This document shows positions 24,070 to 35,415 of a DNA stretch of 64,000 nucleotides, one piece after another. The stretch covers positions 235,060 to 299,059 of the forward strand of contig JAOALB010000056.1 in the NCBI GenBank assembly GCA_025331125.1, in the 5' to 3' direction. Origin of the DNA: Mycogone perniciosa (Eukaryota > Ascomycota > Sordariomycetes > Hypocreales > Hypocreaceae). The notes beneath the pieces were generated by a model. It was not told the origin of the DNA. It saw nothing but the letters and a program-made list of their open reading frames with translations, and searched no databases. A program made the translations under genes and the position numbers. The stretch's first letter is position 1. Each line of letters starts with the position of its first letter.

Positions 24070-25772
24070 CATGAACCACCTTCGGGGGGACCCGAAGTGA
24101 CATCCATGTGCTCCTGGCTTCACACCCCCGCACCCCAAGACATTCCCTCCCCAAGTTCTGAAGCTGTAGTTTGGGCTCTCTGTTTGGACCATGGAAATTT
24201 TGGGCATTGGCTTTGTTAATCTTTTTTTATTGAGTCAGTATGCTGGAGTGTAGGGTAGGGCCGGGGTGTGCCGCATCGGAAATGCAACTACATGACAGAT
24301 ATCAAAAAGATCCTAAGACACAACTGAAGAGAAAAAACCAAAATGCCACTACTAACATATTCCCACCTATGAATAATCGGCCTTTGACTGGTGCCTAGAT
24401 AGCTCTGGTACAGGCGGTCTAGTGGAGTAGTAATGAGTATTAGAGGAGAGCGAAAACCATCGTGGACGCCGAAAAAAAGACCCACACTCGGCCCGAGCCA
24501 AACCCCAAAAATGGCCGTCCTCCGAAACACAAGGAGCCATCGAGTGGAACAGCGCCGCTATTCAGGCTTCCGCGTACCGGTCGGGCGGTAATGGGCAATA
24601 GGCAGCCATAGCATAGTATTGGTAGCACAGCAGGCAACCTGCTCTAGCGCTGCTGCAGCCCATCAGAGAGAAGGACGAAGCAGACGCGGCGAAGCCGGTG
24701 GCTTGTCTGCTTGATCGAGCACGTGCCTAGAGTTCCTCCAGGATTTCAATTGCCGAGAAACAGACCAAACCATTTGAGTAAAAAAAGTAAAAAAGAGGGC
24801 TAAAGGAATCTTGGTGATCTCCCCGGCTGGCGCGATAGGCAGGGGATCGGTCCTAGCATTCCTCCGTCGCCGTGATGAGCTATTAATACTACTTTTGCTC
24901 TTTTGTCTTGTCCAATCGTCTTCTTGGCAGAAGGACTCGGTGAGTAGCAAGATGCATATACGATACTCAGGGCGGTACTCCATGTACGGGTATGTAGAGG
25001 TATGTTGTCATTCGCCCTTCCACAATAGGACAACAGAACCGCCATAGCGGAGCTTCAGCGGGTAACGGCACAGCTCCCGCCCGATGCGCCCGCTGTCGTC
25101 TCCCTCCGTAATTACCGGGCCCCCAAACGGTGGAAGTGAATATTAGGTATACTATTAGGTGTGGTTTAGCTCCATGTGCCCAGGCGTCTTTCAAGTTAGC
25201 CCAAGCAATGACAAACCAACATGCCAGGTAGGGACAGGATGATAGTGTATTAGGGACTACTCCGTAGTATAGGTGCTAATATAATGTGTCTCTGTATTCT
25301 CGGTGAGATCCTTTGTTGATTCGGTTCCTTGCGCATGTCTGGGCCATTACAGGTGGTAAAGGTTGGGTATTGCATACCATTGGAGGAGATTCCCGAGACA
25401 TGGATGGATGTCAATGTCGTGCGTCTGTTTGTGTCAGAAAAGAGAATCATCGACTTAGACAACGGACAGTGCCTATTCAAAGATCGAGTTTGTCAGGACA
25501 GCAACATGGAACGATGCTCTAAAATACAAAACGTGGACCGACGCTGTCTGTCGTTTGTCATAACTGACAGTGTCGTCTTGGCTTGCTTCGTCTTTGCACT
25601 AACACGGGGGACTAAACCGGATCCAAATGACTCGCTTAGACGAGCGGCTGATCGTGGGGCGGTGGGTTGCGTTCTGTCTACTCCGTACTCCGTAATTATA
25701 TATGGACTACTCGTGCTTCGTACTCGTACAGCGTGGTTTTGGGCCCCACAGTCCCAACCCCTATAGTATAGT

Positions 25773-25803
25773 ATATGTACGGAGTACTAGGTACTCTGTA
25801 CCT
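25773..25803. repeat. GTAC-type palindromic ladder
   Basis: GTACGGAGTAC is followed by TAGGTACTCTGTACC, giving three GTAC cores in about 30 bases. The surrounding 25250-26520 interval carries several more copies. Confidence 0.7.
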
Positions 25804-26872
25804 ACCTAAATGTACGATATGATGGAGGAAAGGAAGATTCATTCATATGCGTGTTTAATTATTCCCAGGAGCAGTTGTGCGCTGTAGCAGCCCAATTGCG
25901 CTAGTCCACACCACTAGCATGCATGCTACTTCGTAGACTCGTGTCTATTCCAGATGTTATTATTACTACAGACGATCGGATTATTGACCCCTTTTCACAT
26001 GTGGAGTACTCCGTACAGATTGGCCAATGCTACTCTGTAATACTGTATGGTTGCGCAAACGTACCGCTGGGTAACACTGACTCAGCTAATTACACGTTTT
26101 GTATTGTTGTGCTACCACCCTCCAAGCTAATTCGAACGATCGTAGCCACGATGTGAGATGAGAGGGATGCCGAGAAGCTGCTATCATGCATACTCCCTAC
26201 GAGTATATACACACACACGCACACACCTTTCCTTGCACACCACAATGGTTTATTGTGTAATACTATGTTTTTTCTTTGCTTCTTTTTCTTGATTCCTATT
26301 ATCCATGGATCTGAGTACTACATATAGTATGTGTTAGTATTATTCCATCCCCCACCAACACAACACCCATTCAAATCAAATCGATGATGCCACCACGCCC
26401 CCCCCGGAACCATTCCTATGAACACCCGCTAGGTTTTAATGAGTTAGTCTAGGCACAGCAGCACATCCGTTTAATACATGAGATGGAGAATAAGAGTACT
26501 CCGTAGTACTCGCTTTGATGCGCATAGCTCTCTGTTACGGTTCATTCTGCCGTCCCCACTGCCGGCATCTCAGGTGGCGACCCCCTGTGTTGCATCGTCT
26601 TTGCGCCTCTGTGCCGTCACCGCCTCCAGGCGCCGCGATAGACGAGTACTGACTCGATACATACATGTTTTGTCACGCTCGCCAGCACCCGCGCCAGCGC
26701 GTGTTCTAGAAGCCCAAGCCCAAAAACAGAGACAGAAGCTACCCATAATATATGCGAGGCTGATCCTTTTTTTGACTGACACCCGTTTATGTGAGGTAGA
26801 GAGGGAGAGAGTGAGAGAGAGCGAGCGTGTGTGTGCGTGTGTGCGGGACGTCCGTCCAACCGACATCCAAGT

Positions 26873-26908
26873 ATACATACATACATACATACATACATAC
26901 ATACATAC
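26873..26908. repeat. (ATAC)9 microsatellite
   Basis: Nine tandem ATAC units, upstream of the Sfl1-like gene. A GT/GA-rich simple tract lies just before it (about 26800-26845). Confidence 0.9.
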
Positions 26909-27000
26909 GAGCCATCGCATCTCCGTACGAATAAAGCTATCGCTTCGCTTGCCCAAGATCCCCGTTCCCAGCAGTGCGCTGCTTGCCGCTTCGACTCCAC

Positions 27001-27120
27001 TCCACTCCACTCCACTCAACTGAACTGAACTGAACTGAACTGAACTGAACTGAACTGAACTGAACTGAACTGAACCGAACCGAGCCGAACCGAACTCAAC
27101 TCAAACCAAACCAACCTAAC
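27001..27120. repeat. pentamer tandem array, (TGAAC)11 with decaying flanks
   Basis: Four TCCAC-like pentamers lead into eleven exact TGAAC copies (27021-27075). These continue as CGAAC, CGAGC, CGAAC, CGAAC, TCAAC, TCAAA, CCAAA, CCAAC and CTAAC. The 5-base register is kept for about 120 bases while the unit changes stepwise. It lies 300-430 bases before the Sfl1-like start codon, probably in the promoter or 5' leader. Confidence 0.92.
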
Positions 27121-27139
27121 CCTCACCAACAACATCAAA

Positions 27140-27173
27140 TCGCCATTGCCATCGCCATCGCCATCGCCATCAC
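27140..27173. repeat. (CCATCG)n tract
   Basis: Five or more imperfect copies of a CCATCG hexamer follow the pentamer array, in the same upstream region. Confidence 0.8.
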
Positions 27174-27432
27174 CCTCGCCATCATCCATAGTCCCCACCT
27201 CACCTCATTGCGGATCGGAACTGCGTCCGGATAGATGAGATGAGGTGAATCGTCCACCCGCCCGCCGCCCTCACCGTCCTCTCGCGATCGAATTCCGACA
27301 CGCCGCATCTCACGAGCTCCTCCTCTCCTCTTTGCGCTCTGGCGCCCCCGCGCTGCTACGATCATCGCCCCACGTCAATCTCCAAGAGCTGCATTGAAGC
27401 GGCCCAATCTCCATCGACAATAACAGCCAGCT

Positions 27433-29464
27433 ATGCTGTCCCTCTCCCCACGCGGGTTGACCATCACGGCGACAGTGCAAATGGCCAACAGGACGGATAG
27501 CTCTCAGCACCTGACGCCGGCGACCGGTGGGCAGCAAGAGTCGACCGCTGCCCGCATCGTCCCAGTCTCTGCGACGCCTACCATTAGCATGTCTCCGCCG
27601 AGCCCAGTTGACCATCCGATGGAGGGAACTTCCCCCGAAACCGCTTCCACCACCGGCCAGCCGCCCGATTACGATCAGAATGGGAAGCTGAGCAACAGCC
27701 AGGCCTGCAATGCCTCGTCCCCCGAGGCTGTCCCGGTGTCCAGCTCCAACAACATGCCGGCACCTCCCCCTGCTGCGGCGGCCGCCGTTCATCAACCCAA
27801 GATCGTACAAACCGCCTTCATCCACAAACTCTACAAGTGAGAATATCTATCTGCATGGTACGCGCGAATTGATGTCTCAATTACTGACGGCGCTGGTAGC
27901 ATGTTGGAAGATTCTAGCATTCAGCACCTTATTTCGTGGTCATCAACTGCCGAGAGCTTCGTCATGTCGCCCTCGGCCGACTTTTCCAAAGTTCTATCGT
28001 AAGCTCAAGATCAAGATGCACACTCAATTTATCTCGTCTGGCTGGTGCCAACCTTTCCCCACAGGCAATATTTTAAGCATACAAACATCTCCTCTTTTGT
28101 GAGACAGCTGAACATGTACGGGTTTCATAAAGGTAAGCCGTGGTCCCGCCCAGCGACGGTGAAGCCCTTTGATCTCATATTGATTGATTGATATAGAGCG
28201 CGATGTATTCCACACCGGAAACCCTGAGACCACACTGTGGGAATTCAAACATGGCAATGGCAACTTCAAGCGTGGTGATCTCGTCGGTCTGCGCGAGATC
28301 AAGCGTCGGGCCAGCCGTCATGCACTGGTCAATCGCGACACCAGCTACCCCAAAGCAACCACATCACAGCCAGGCACTCCAGCTGAGCCTGTGCAAATGC
28401 CACCAGAGACTTCCGATGCGAGACTGCTCAATCTTGAGCACGCCCTCTATGATGTGCAGACTAGACTCCAGCGCAGTGAGGAGAGCGCTCACCACATGCA
28501 AATGAGGAACCAAGCCGCAATGGACACGCTGAATCGACTGCTGCATATCAACCAAGAGCTATCAAAGGGGATGCTGTCACTTGTACCACCAGAGAGCCTT
28601 TTACATCGAGATGGTCTGTCATGCCGACGCTCGGGGAAGTATCATGAAGCTAACACGATAGCAGTACTCTCGTTACAAAGTGAACTGCAGAGGCAAACAG
28701 ATATTCTTCGCTCATTTGAAGAGCCTCATGAGCCACCTTATATGGGTAGACAGCAGTACTTTAGCAACGTCGACAATGCACCAGTATCTCCCAGGCAGCT
28801 TCCACAGGACGACTCAAGGCGAGCAGGCCTTGCTGTTCCACAAAGTCGTGGCCAGCCGTCCTACCGACCAGCCGTTCCCTCCAACCTATCCATTGGTACG
28901 CGGCGACCGTATGGGTCAATCAGTGGCGGTGCTACTGGATCTTCGCCTTTGCGCAACGCCGCTCCTCCGCCTCCTCCTGGACCACACCCTCTCTCGAACG
29001 TGGAACCAGCCCCAGGAAGCTTGGCTCGCCGGCACACAGCGGCCGATATCCGCGCGCATGGATGGCACCCCAATCCATCCCCATTCTCGACATCGAATCC
29101 ACCGCCACCATGGCCGTCATCTCCCAGCCGTATCGTGCAAGAGGATCAGCGGATAAGGGATTCCCTATCAACGTTCTCTCTCCAGCAGGTAACATCTCAT
29201 GGCCACCCACAATCACGACCAACAACACCACCCCCGCCGTTCGCCAACGGCGCAACTACTGGGTCTGATACATTCAATAATTGGTCGTGGGGCCAGGCCT
29301 CAAATCGAGAAAGCAAGGGACTAGGCCTTAAAGACTCCTCAGCACCGCCCACCAGGAGAGGGAGCATGGCCCATATTCTCAACCCCAGCGATACAGCCGA
29401 GCGATCAGACGAGGATGAAGACCCCCGGGGTGATGATGACAGAAAGCGAAAACGAAGGCAATGA
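27433..29464 (+). CDS. sfl1: HSF-type transcription factor, Sfl1-like
   Basis: Four exons (27433-27836, 27900-27998, 28065-28132, 28197-29464) join in phase to give 612 residues. The HSF DNA-binding domain spans three of these exons, about residues 125-235: VQTAFIHKLYNMLEDSS, ISWSSTAESFVM, then SSFVRQLNMYGFHK (recognition helix) and WEFKHGNGNFKRGD. The sequence fits yeast Sfl1-type regulators better than Hsf1. A coiled coil follows (about 275-320), then a long Pro/Ser-rich region and an acidic-basic end (DEDEDPRGDDDRKRKRRQ). Such proteins repress or activate genes for adhesion, morphology and stress. A second ATG at 27481 could be the start. A possible 48-nt in-phase intron lies at 28614-28661 (GTCTGT/GATAG); retained or removed, the frame stays open. 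Confidence 0.9.
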
Positions 29465-30062
29465 CAGTGATAGTCTGCTATGTCTTTCTTTCGTGTTCGG
29501 AAAAGGGGCGAATGAACTCGGGAAGGTCGTGGTTTTATGGTGCTACTTCAGCATTTTCAAGGTGTTTCTTTTTGGCGTGGTGCAGATGGCATTTCAACTA
29601 TTCTTGGATACCAACCGGGTCTGGTGTATCATCATTACTATCATCGTTACGACCGACTTCTTGGATTACGAGCCTCATCGTACCCATCTTTATGATTCAC
29701 CACAGGATGGCCACTTTCAACCAGGTGGATCTATTCGTTGTTTGACTGGATAAAACATGGCCTTTGGATGGCTACCGCAAAGTTTTTTCTTCTGTTTTTT
29801 CATAGGCACACACTGCACAGGATCACATGGTCATTGCCAACAGTCATGAACAGTTGAATGGCCCCCCCTGTATCATTTTTGCACACAAATAATCACTGTA
29901 TCCAAAAAACGAAGGGACCGGAATGTAGACAGTAGTTACTACTGCCCACATGAAGAGAAGGATGTTGCCTGGAATTGGCTGAAACTACCTACGTAGCTAC
30001 TTGCAGCAAATGAGAAAGGTCTTGAATCAGAAGCAGAAAAGGCGTGATAACGTATTTTGGTG
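29465..30062. other. convergent intergenic region, Sfl1-like and DUF3245 genes
   Basis: No gene is supported; this should hold the two 3' UTRs. The short open frames here have no domain. Confidence 0.5.
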
Positions 30063-30698
30063 TCAAGGCGCAACAGCCTCTTGCTTCCTTTTATTCTTCT
30101 TCTTTTTCTTCCCGTTCTTCTTTGCTGGTTGAGATTCCAGCTTCTCATCCACTGCACCATTCATCTTGACATTATCTTCCTCCTCATCACCATCACCATT
30201 GCTTGGTTTGTCTTCTCCATTCGTCTTCAATGGCGACTCATCATTATCCTTCTGGATGACTTCCTCCTCCACCACTGCTACACGTCTCGGCCTCTTCCTC
30301 TTCCCTAACCCACTCCTCCCCTCCTCCTCATCACTCTCACTCTCCACTACGGCTCTTCTCCCTCTTCCAGGTGTTTCTCCATTCCTCCGTTTCCCCAGTA
30401 ATCTGCCCCGCAGCATCTTGTCTTCTTTGGAAATACCCTTGCTTGCGGTTTTAGAGTCGGGGACGTATCCTACGCCTTCGTTCGGTTGCGTGCCCTTCCA
30501 TAGTTCCTCGTCGTCGTCGTGATTTGCGTCGTGGCGACGGGTTGTTGTGCTGCTGCTGCTGCTTGTTGTGGAAGAGTTGGGGTTGAGAGTCTTGAGGAGA
30601 GAGGTGCGGCTGCCGAGGAGGAGGGATATGCGATTCGATAAGGCGGCGCGGTCAGCTGCGAGGGGGAGGGGAGCTTGTTTTGATTCTGGAGGTGGCAT
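30063..30698 (-). CDS. DUF3245-type charged nuclear protein, 211 residues
   Basis: A single minus-strand exon. The start at 30698 gives MPPPESKQAPLPLAADRAAL followed by SNRISLLLGSRTSLLKTLNP, the short conserved block I associate with fungal DUF3245 proteins, and then WKGTQPNEGVGYVPD. The open frame continues upstream to an ATG at 30779, but the extra 27 residues look like leader sequence. After residue about 70 the protein is strongly charged: acidic runs alternate with basic ones (GKRRNGETPGRGRR, LGKRKRPRR), and it ends in a lysine-rich tail (KKNGKKKKKNKRKQ). Nuclear or nucleolar location is inferred from these tracts. The function of the family is unknown to me. Confidence 0.75.
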   Translation of the reverse strand: MPPPESKQAPLPLAADRAALSNRISLLLGSRTSLLKTLNPNSSTTSSSSSTTTRRHDANHDDDEELWKGTQPNEGVGYVPDSKTASKGISKEDKMLRGRLLGKRRNGETPGRGRRAVVESESDEEEGRSGLGKRKRPRRVAVVEEEVIQKDNDESPLKTNGEDKPSNGDGDEEEDNVKMNGAVDEKLESQPAKKNGKKKKKNKRKQEAVAP

Positions 30699-31234
30699 TG
30701 TCGGGAGTTTTGCGACAAGAGGCTTTTGCGGAAGCAATTCCTCGAGGATATAGATGTATTTTCTTCTTCTCTTTCTCAATGATTCACAAGAACCCTAGTC
30801 CTTGCGACAAAATGAGCCACTGCGGCTGCGATCGCAGCTATGGTAGATTGTTATTTTTGGTTGGAGGTTGAGAGCAACAGAAGTTGAGAAGAAAAATATT
30901 TAGAAGCTCGAGGTGTGGCGTCACTGAAAATCCATCTGCCCTGGTAGCTTTAGCTGCCGCGCCCCATATCAAGCTGGATTGGGAAACCAGCAGCATGCGA
31001 CTCTATTTCCACTTCAAGAATGCCAGTCTAATCATTACATTATTATATAAACCATTTTAACCAATATGGAGGGATAGGTTGGATACCATGCAGCCATGTG
31101 CCTATCTAATACTATTACACTCTAATATGCATCGTTCATTCATAACCATTCCTCCATGAAAAAAGAATCTCGCTCTCTGCGGTTTCCACGCCATCAATGC
31201 CACGGCAATTCAGCCATTCGATACTGATTAGTCC
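30699..31234. other. intergenic region between the DUF3245 gene and dlt1
   Basis: Contains the promoter of the DUF3245 gene and the 3' end of the Dlt1-like gene. I see nothing else. Confidence 0.5.
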
Positions 31235-32530
31235 TCAATATAGACTGCCAGCTGTGTCTCTCAGCGAGAGCACATATGGAAGGTCACTGGTATCCTCGCG
31301 AGTCGCCAGTCGTATCACAGACCCAGACCCGTCTGAAGATCCAGACCGTAAACTTGCGCTGGACGACTGATAACGGATAGGATAGGGTCGTCTCATCTGT
31401 GAAAAGCCGTTGCTGCCACTAGATTTCTGTGACGCCCCATCCATGGCTTGTCTGCTTCCAGGGGTGTTTGGTGCCGTGCGGTAATACGAAGGCCGTAGCC
31501 TGATGGGCCTTCGCACTGAATCCTGCGTGCTGGCAGTGGAAGGGCGGGAAATGTCGTGTGGCGTTGATGGGTTGGTCTCTGCTGGGGCATCATTGTCGAT
31601 ATCACTCTCTGATAGTGGCCCGTCGTCATCCTCATCCTCCTCATCCAGGGGGTCTAGAGTCGCTGGGTCCAGAGGACGCATAGAGCGAAGGACCTCAGCA
31701 AACATATGCATGAGCTTGCGAAATCGGGCATTAGGAATCGGCCGAGTAGAAAAGCGCGCGTACTCATATTGCGACAAGAAATCGACCGCTGTCTCATCCA
31801 TGACGATGACTCCAAGATCTGCCAGGTGCGTAAAGTAGTCCCGGAGGCTCATGTTGGGCAGTCTCTGCAGAAGCCCAGCGGCCTCTGGGTCAAGCACGGC
31901 CTGGTCCATTTGTGACGTTGGATCAGGCGGAGCAAGAGTCAGTGCCTTTGCCTCTATCAAATTCGGCACCTCGGAAAGGACAGAGTCGTAATGCAAGTTG
32001 GGTAAGTCAGACAGGTTCGGAGACGCCCAGCCGAAGTGTTCAATAGTCCCCCAAACAGGCCGGTGCGGCGGTAGAGCCACCGAGACCTCCTCTGTCATCG
32101 ACTTTGACCTCCCATGATATAACCTGGCGTGCGCCTGCTCCCCATCCTGCACTTCTCCTCGCCTCTCCTCACTTGATCTGACTCTTGGTCGTGCCGCATA
32201 CGCAATTGCAGCGCTACGGCTCAACCCTGCCCCAACCGTCTTGTAGACCGCGTCTTTGAAATCGCCTTTGTCGATTGGTATCCATGATTTTGGAATCGAG
32301 GCTAGGACCGTCTTATTGATGTAGAGTCGGAAGACGTAAACGACGCACACTGTCAAAGTTGTGACGACGTATGCAACCGTAAGAATCCATATATTGTAGA
32401 CCTGTCTAGTGGAAACGGAGCGCTGGATGATATCACCGGGCGTGATGAGAAGCAGGCCAGACAGGATGACGTAGAGCGAAAAATAGACGGATCCGTAAAC
32501 AATGCGGAAGAATAGACTTCGATGCGCCAT
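31235..32530 (-). CDS. dlt1: Dlt1-like (defect at low temperature) membrane protein
   Basis: A single minus-strand exon of 431 residues from MAHRSLFFRIVYG. Two transmembrane helices are visible, about residues 5-28 (FFRIVYGSVYFSLYVILSGL) and 43-68 (IWILTVAYVVTTLTVCVVYVF). Then comes YINKTVLASIPKSWIPIDKGD, a juxtamembrane block shared with yeast Dlt1, and the conserved SLRDYFTHLADLGVI and YEYARFSTRPI segments. The C-terminal third is Ser/Pro/Asp-rich and probably disordered and cytosolic. Yeast DLT1 mutants grow poorly in the cold; the molecular role is not established. The open frame extends 112 residues upstream to 32866, but that part has no membrane or domain logic and is treated as leader. 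Confidence 0.85.
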   Translation of the reverse strand: MAHRSLFFRIVYGSVYFSLYVILSGLLLITPGDIIQRSVSTRQVYNIWILTVAYVVTTLTVCVVYVFRLYINKTVLASIPKSWIPIDKGDFKDAVYKTVGAGLSRSAAIAYAARPRVRSSEERRGEVQDGEQAHARLYHGRSKSMTEEVSVALPPHRPVWGTIEHFGWASPNLSDLPNLHYDSVLSEVPNLIEAKALTLAPPDPTSQMDQAVLDPEAAGLLQRLPNMSLRDYFTHLADLGVIVMDETAVDFLSQYEYARFSTRPIPNARFRKLMHMFAEVLRSMRPLDPATLDPLDEEDEDDDGPLSESDIDNDAPAETNPSTPHDISRPSTASTQDSVRRPIRLRPSYYRTAPNTPGSRQAMDGASQKSSGSNGFSQMRRPYPIRYQSSSASLRSGSSDGSGSVIRLATREDTSDLPYVLSLRDTAGSLY

Positions 32531-33065
32531 GGCGACGCGTGTAAGCGGCGCTATCGATTGAGTCCTCGCGGCTCTGCTGACTCGGATATGGAAAATGCTC
32601 GTAATCGCATGGCTAAGGCGGATGAGGATACATTGATGGCACTGGCGTAACCGTTGTGTTGCGGAATGAAGAGCTGCCACGAGATGGGAGAATGATGAAG
32701 AGAGTTGTTCAAAAGGGATGACGACCAGGGAATTACATGGATACATACAGTTGGCACAGGTACGAGGTATGTACGTAGTAGTCAGTACCTGTACTCCATA
32801 TTTGTGCATAATTACGGGACCTCGGCCCACGTTTGTGGCTGTGGCTGTGGCTGATGCGAAATACAAAGTACATTAATACTTCGTAGGAAGAGCTACTACT
32901 ATTAATATCATGATTCCCGGCTCAACTTTGTCAAGCTTCACGCCTTTGCTCTATAATTACACTGGCCCTTAAAACCTTTTGGTATCGTTATGCATGGCAC
33001 CTGCCCCTCCATTTCGCCCATTCTAATAGATACGCCCTCATTCTCCTATCAAACAAACCCAATTA
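32531..33065. other. intergenic region between dlt1 and ndc1
   Basis: Upstream region of the Dlt1-like gene and 3' flank of ndc1. It has one partial GTAC-type motif near 32870 (ATACTTCGTA) and GTACC/GGTAC pieces around 32760-32795; no gene is seen. Confidence 0.5.
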
Positions 33066-35165
33066 CTACCGCGTCTGTTCCATTTCTGAACGCCTCTGCT
33101 CTCTCCTTTGGGCTCTTCGCTGTGCCCCCCTCTCATCATTGATCCTGGTTTCGACTGTTGTTTCCTTGGGTTTTGGCTCCACCTCCTTTGCCTTTCGTGG
33201 TTCGTCCCTGGGTGTTTCAATAGCCTCCCTTGCCATTCGTAGGTCCGCAAGCGTCAGCCTCAGATCTGTGCTGTATGGCTCAAACTTGGACACCACCTGC
33301 TCCAATCCTGTCTTCATCACATCCAAAAGTTGGTCCACCTCAGGGCTCTGCTTCACTCCCTTCGCATCAGTCCAGTGCAAGGGAAATCTTGCTCTCAGCC
33401 CTTCCACCTTCTTAATCACAACCGTCAGAGTCCTGATGATGCTCGGCACATCCCTGTGAACGTTGCCATACGAGTCTTCAGCCAAACTTCGAACTGCCAA
33501 CTGGCAAAGCGCAATGACCGCATTCGAATATAGAGTAGGCTCAGCATATGGGCCACCTAAGACTGAAGCGGTAAACTGAGTGCGGAAGTCTTGTCGGAAC
33601 AGGTCGCCAATCCACGCTATTGCCAACACGTTGCTTGCCACCTGCATGACCTTTCCCTTCAGCTGATCAGGCGACGCTGCATCCTGCTGCTCCTTACTCA
33701 ACACTCGGTCTTTAGCATTTTGCCACGTCTTCTTGGCTAAGGGACTTAGCTCGGAAGCAGGAGAGGAACCGGGATTCCGGGCCAGTCGGTCCAAGGCTTT
33801 TTCGACCCCGGTCCGCAACGTTGGGGCTTTGGATTGGTTTGCGAATATGGGATCTTCTTTCAAAGGAGCCAATGAGCGCTGTTTTTCTTCTGTCGCAATT
33901 GGCTGTGGAGCTGCCGGTGTTGCAGGCTGTCCGTAGGTATCGACTTGCGCCTCGATTCCCTTCACTGTCTCCATACAGATGGCGTATACTTGTGACCACA
34001 TGGGGCCATCCTTGCGGTCAATGTCATTGAAAATAGCCTGTCGCCGGGCTTCATAGCTTTCCGCTATGAGAGCTAGTTCCCACATGGCAAATGACTACTT
34101 TCCCATCAACAGAATGCTCAGCTTGAGATAGAAGCAACACACATACCTTGATAGGGAGCTTCTTGCTTTTCAGGCCATTCAGGAGGCTACCGTTGGGATC
34201 CTTAGACTCTGATGTCAAGGGATTGCCGTTTTTGAGTGGCTTTCTGACCATGAAGATTGAAAAGGCTTTGTTACCTGCTGTCCAAATAAAGCCTACACCT
34301 GTGCCCGCAATGACGCAGCGAGTCATCAGGTAGATGTCCGACGGCCAAGATGGTGGGAGCATGCTGGTTTTGGGCAGATTATAAAATGGACGAAGGAACA
34401 TCAATGTCCAAGACCAAGCAAATGACCTCATGAACAGGAAGTATAAGATCAAGGTTAGAGGCAAAGCTGCGACGGATTGCTTAAAGGTATCAAGAAGGGC
34501 CACTGGGAGCTCCAGCAGAACAGCTTGGAACGAGTTGGGTCGGATTCCCAAGTTCTTTTGAGCGGACGACTTCTTCGCCGATAAATCAAGGTCGAGACGG
34601 TCGATATCGGACCTGTAGTGCGCAATCGTTTGCAGCAACGCAAAGGTGACCATGTAGCAAGCCAAGAATACGGGCCGCTCGTTCAGTCTTGCGCGATCGC
34701 CGTGGAAGTAGGTGACCCATTGCAAATTCGTTTCCTCCGACCTTGTTCCCAGGTAGACATGGCAGTAAAGCAAGCTCGACACGCCGTACCAGAAGCCAGT
34801 CTCATACGTTCTGAGGCTGAGGAGCGAAGAGGTGAGAGAGAGCCACCCAGACCCAGTTGTCTTTATACCAACATGGTAATTCGCGATTCGAAGAATGAGG
34901 ATCGCAATGCCACAGAAGAACACGAGCAAGGTTCGAAAGCCTGCAGGACCGAGAGGAAACCAAGACCAAAAGTCTATGAGTACACGTTAGCAATGCTTGC
35001 AGATGAAGACAATGCGGGATGCTGACAGGAGGTCCAGGGAACCAAGAAGAGAGACTCCAGGTACGACACAGCTAACAAGAGGATGGCTGTTGAAGAAAAA
35101 CGTCTATGCAAGGCGGGTTGCAAAGTGTCCTTGTAAGGAGCCCTTCGCACTTGTTTGACCGCCAT
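33066..35165 (-). CDS. ndc1: nucleoporin Ndc1
   Basis: Three minus-strand exons (35165-35027, 34973-34147, 34094-33066) join in phase to give 664 residues. Ndc1 is a pore-membrane nucleoporin that anchors nuclear pore complexes and, in yeast, the spindle pole body. The N-terminal half carries about six hydrophobic segments; the first is in exon 1 (STAILLLAVSYLESLFLV) after the characteristic YKDTLQPALHRRF. Exon 2 begins FWSWFPLGPAGFRTLLVFF. The soluble C-terminal half starts at the exon 2-3 junction (LPIKSFAMWELALIAESYEARRQAIFND) and ends in a charged helix. Intron 1 uses the less common donor GTCAGC with acceptor CATAG; intron 2 uses GTATGT/GTAG. The gene is divergent to pep12. Confidence 0.9.
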
Positions 35166-35304
35166 GATCGCGGCGCATTGCTTGGAGAAAAGCTGTCTGG
35201 TTGAGGACGGAGTCTTCCACTCGAACAGTAAATAAAAATCACCAGCCAGCAACCAGGCAAAGCTACAGGACTAAACGCGCCAAGCCAGACTCTATCGCGA
35301 TCGA

Positions 35305-35312
35305 TCACGTGA
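35305..35312. promoter_or_regulatory. TCACGTGA palindrome between ndc1 and pep12
   Basis: A full 8-bp palindromic E-box (TCACGTGA) is 140 bases ahead of the ndc1 start and 320 ahead of pep12. It is a candidate Cbf1-type bHLH site that could serve either gene. Confidence 0.4.
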
Positions 35313-35415
35313 CGATAAGAACAGGCGGAATGGCTGGCGCCGCCTCTGATTGGTGTGCTGTAGCAGAGTCGCCTCGTGCTCGGCGGTGGCGGTTACGTAG
35401 GTAGTTGCGTCAATC

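Larger units (their letters stand above)
22351..27432. other. 5.1-kb stretch with no supported gene
   Basis: I see no gene I can support. Candidate frames (23845-24207 minus, 25329-25766 plus, 26478-27023 plus) lack domains and overlap other open frames. The stretch has a (GGT)n tract (24048-24069), several GTAC-type motifs (25257-25270, 25677-25729, 25773-25803, 26004-26018, 26494-26512), CACGTG at 23949-23954 and 24720-24725, a (CATA)n microsatellite and a pentamer array next to the Sfl1-like gene. The last kilobase is probably the promoter and long 5' leader of that gene. Confidence 0.45.

Noticed and set aside
23845..24207. 120-codon minus-strand frame with a polyproline run
   Set aside because: The proline run is only the translated (GGT)n tract; a second frame is open over the same interval and no family is visible.
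26478..27023. 181-codon plus-strand frame and overlapping minus-strand frames
   Set aside because: They translate the (ATAC)n, GA-rich and TCCAC repeats; repetitive composition explains the lack of stops.
32531..32866. N-terminal extension of the Dlt1-like protein to an upstream ATG
   Set aside because: The 112 extra residues have no domain, while the Met at 32530 starts directly before the conserved first membrane helix.
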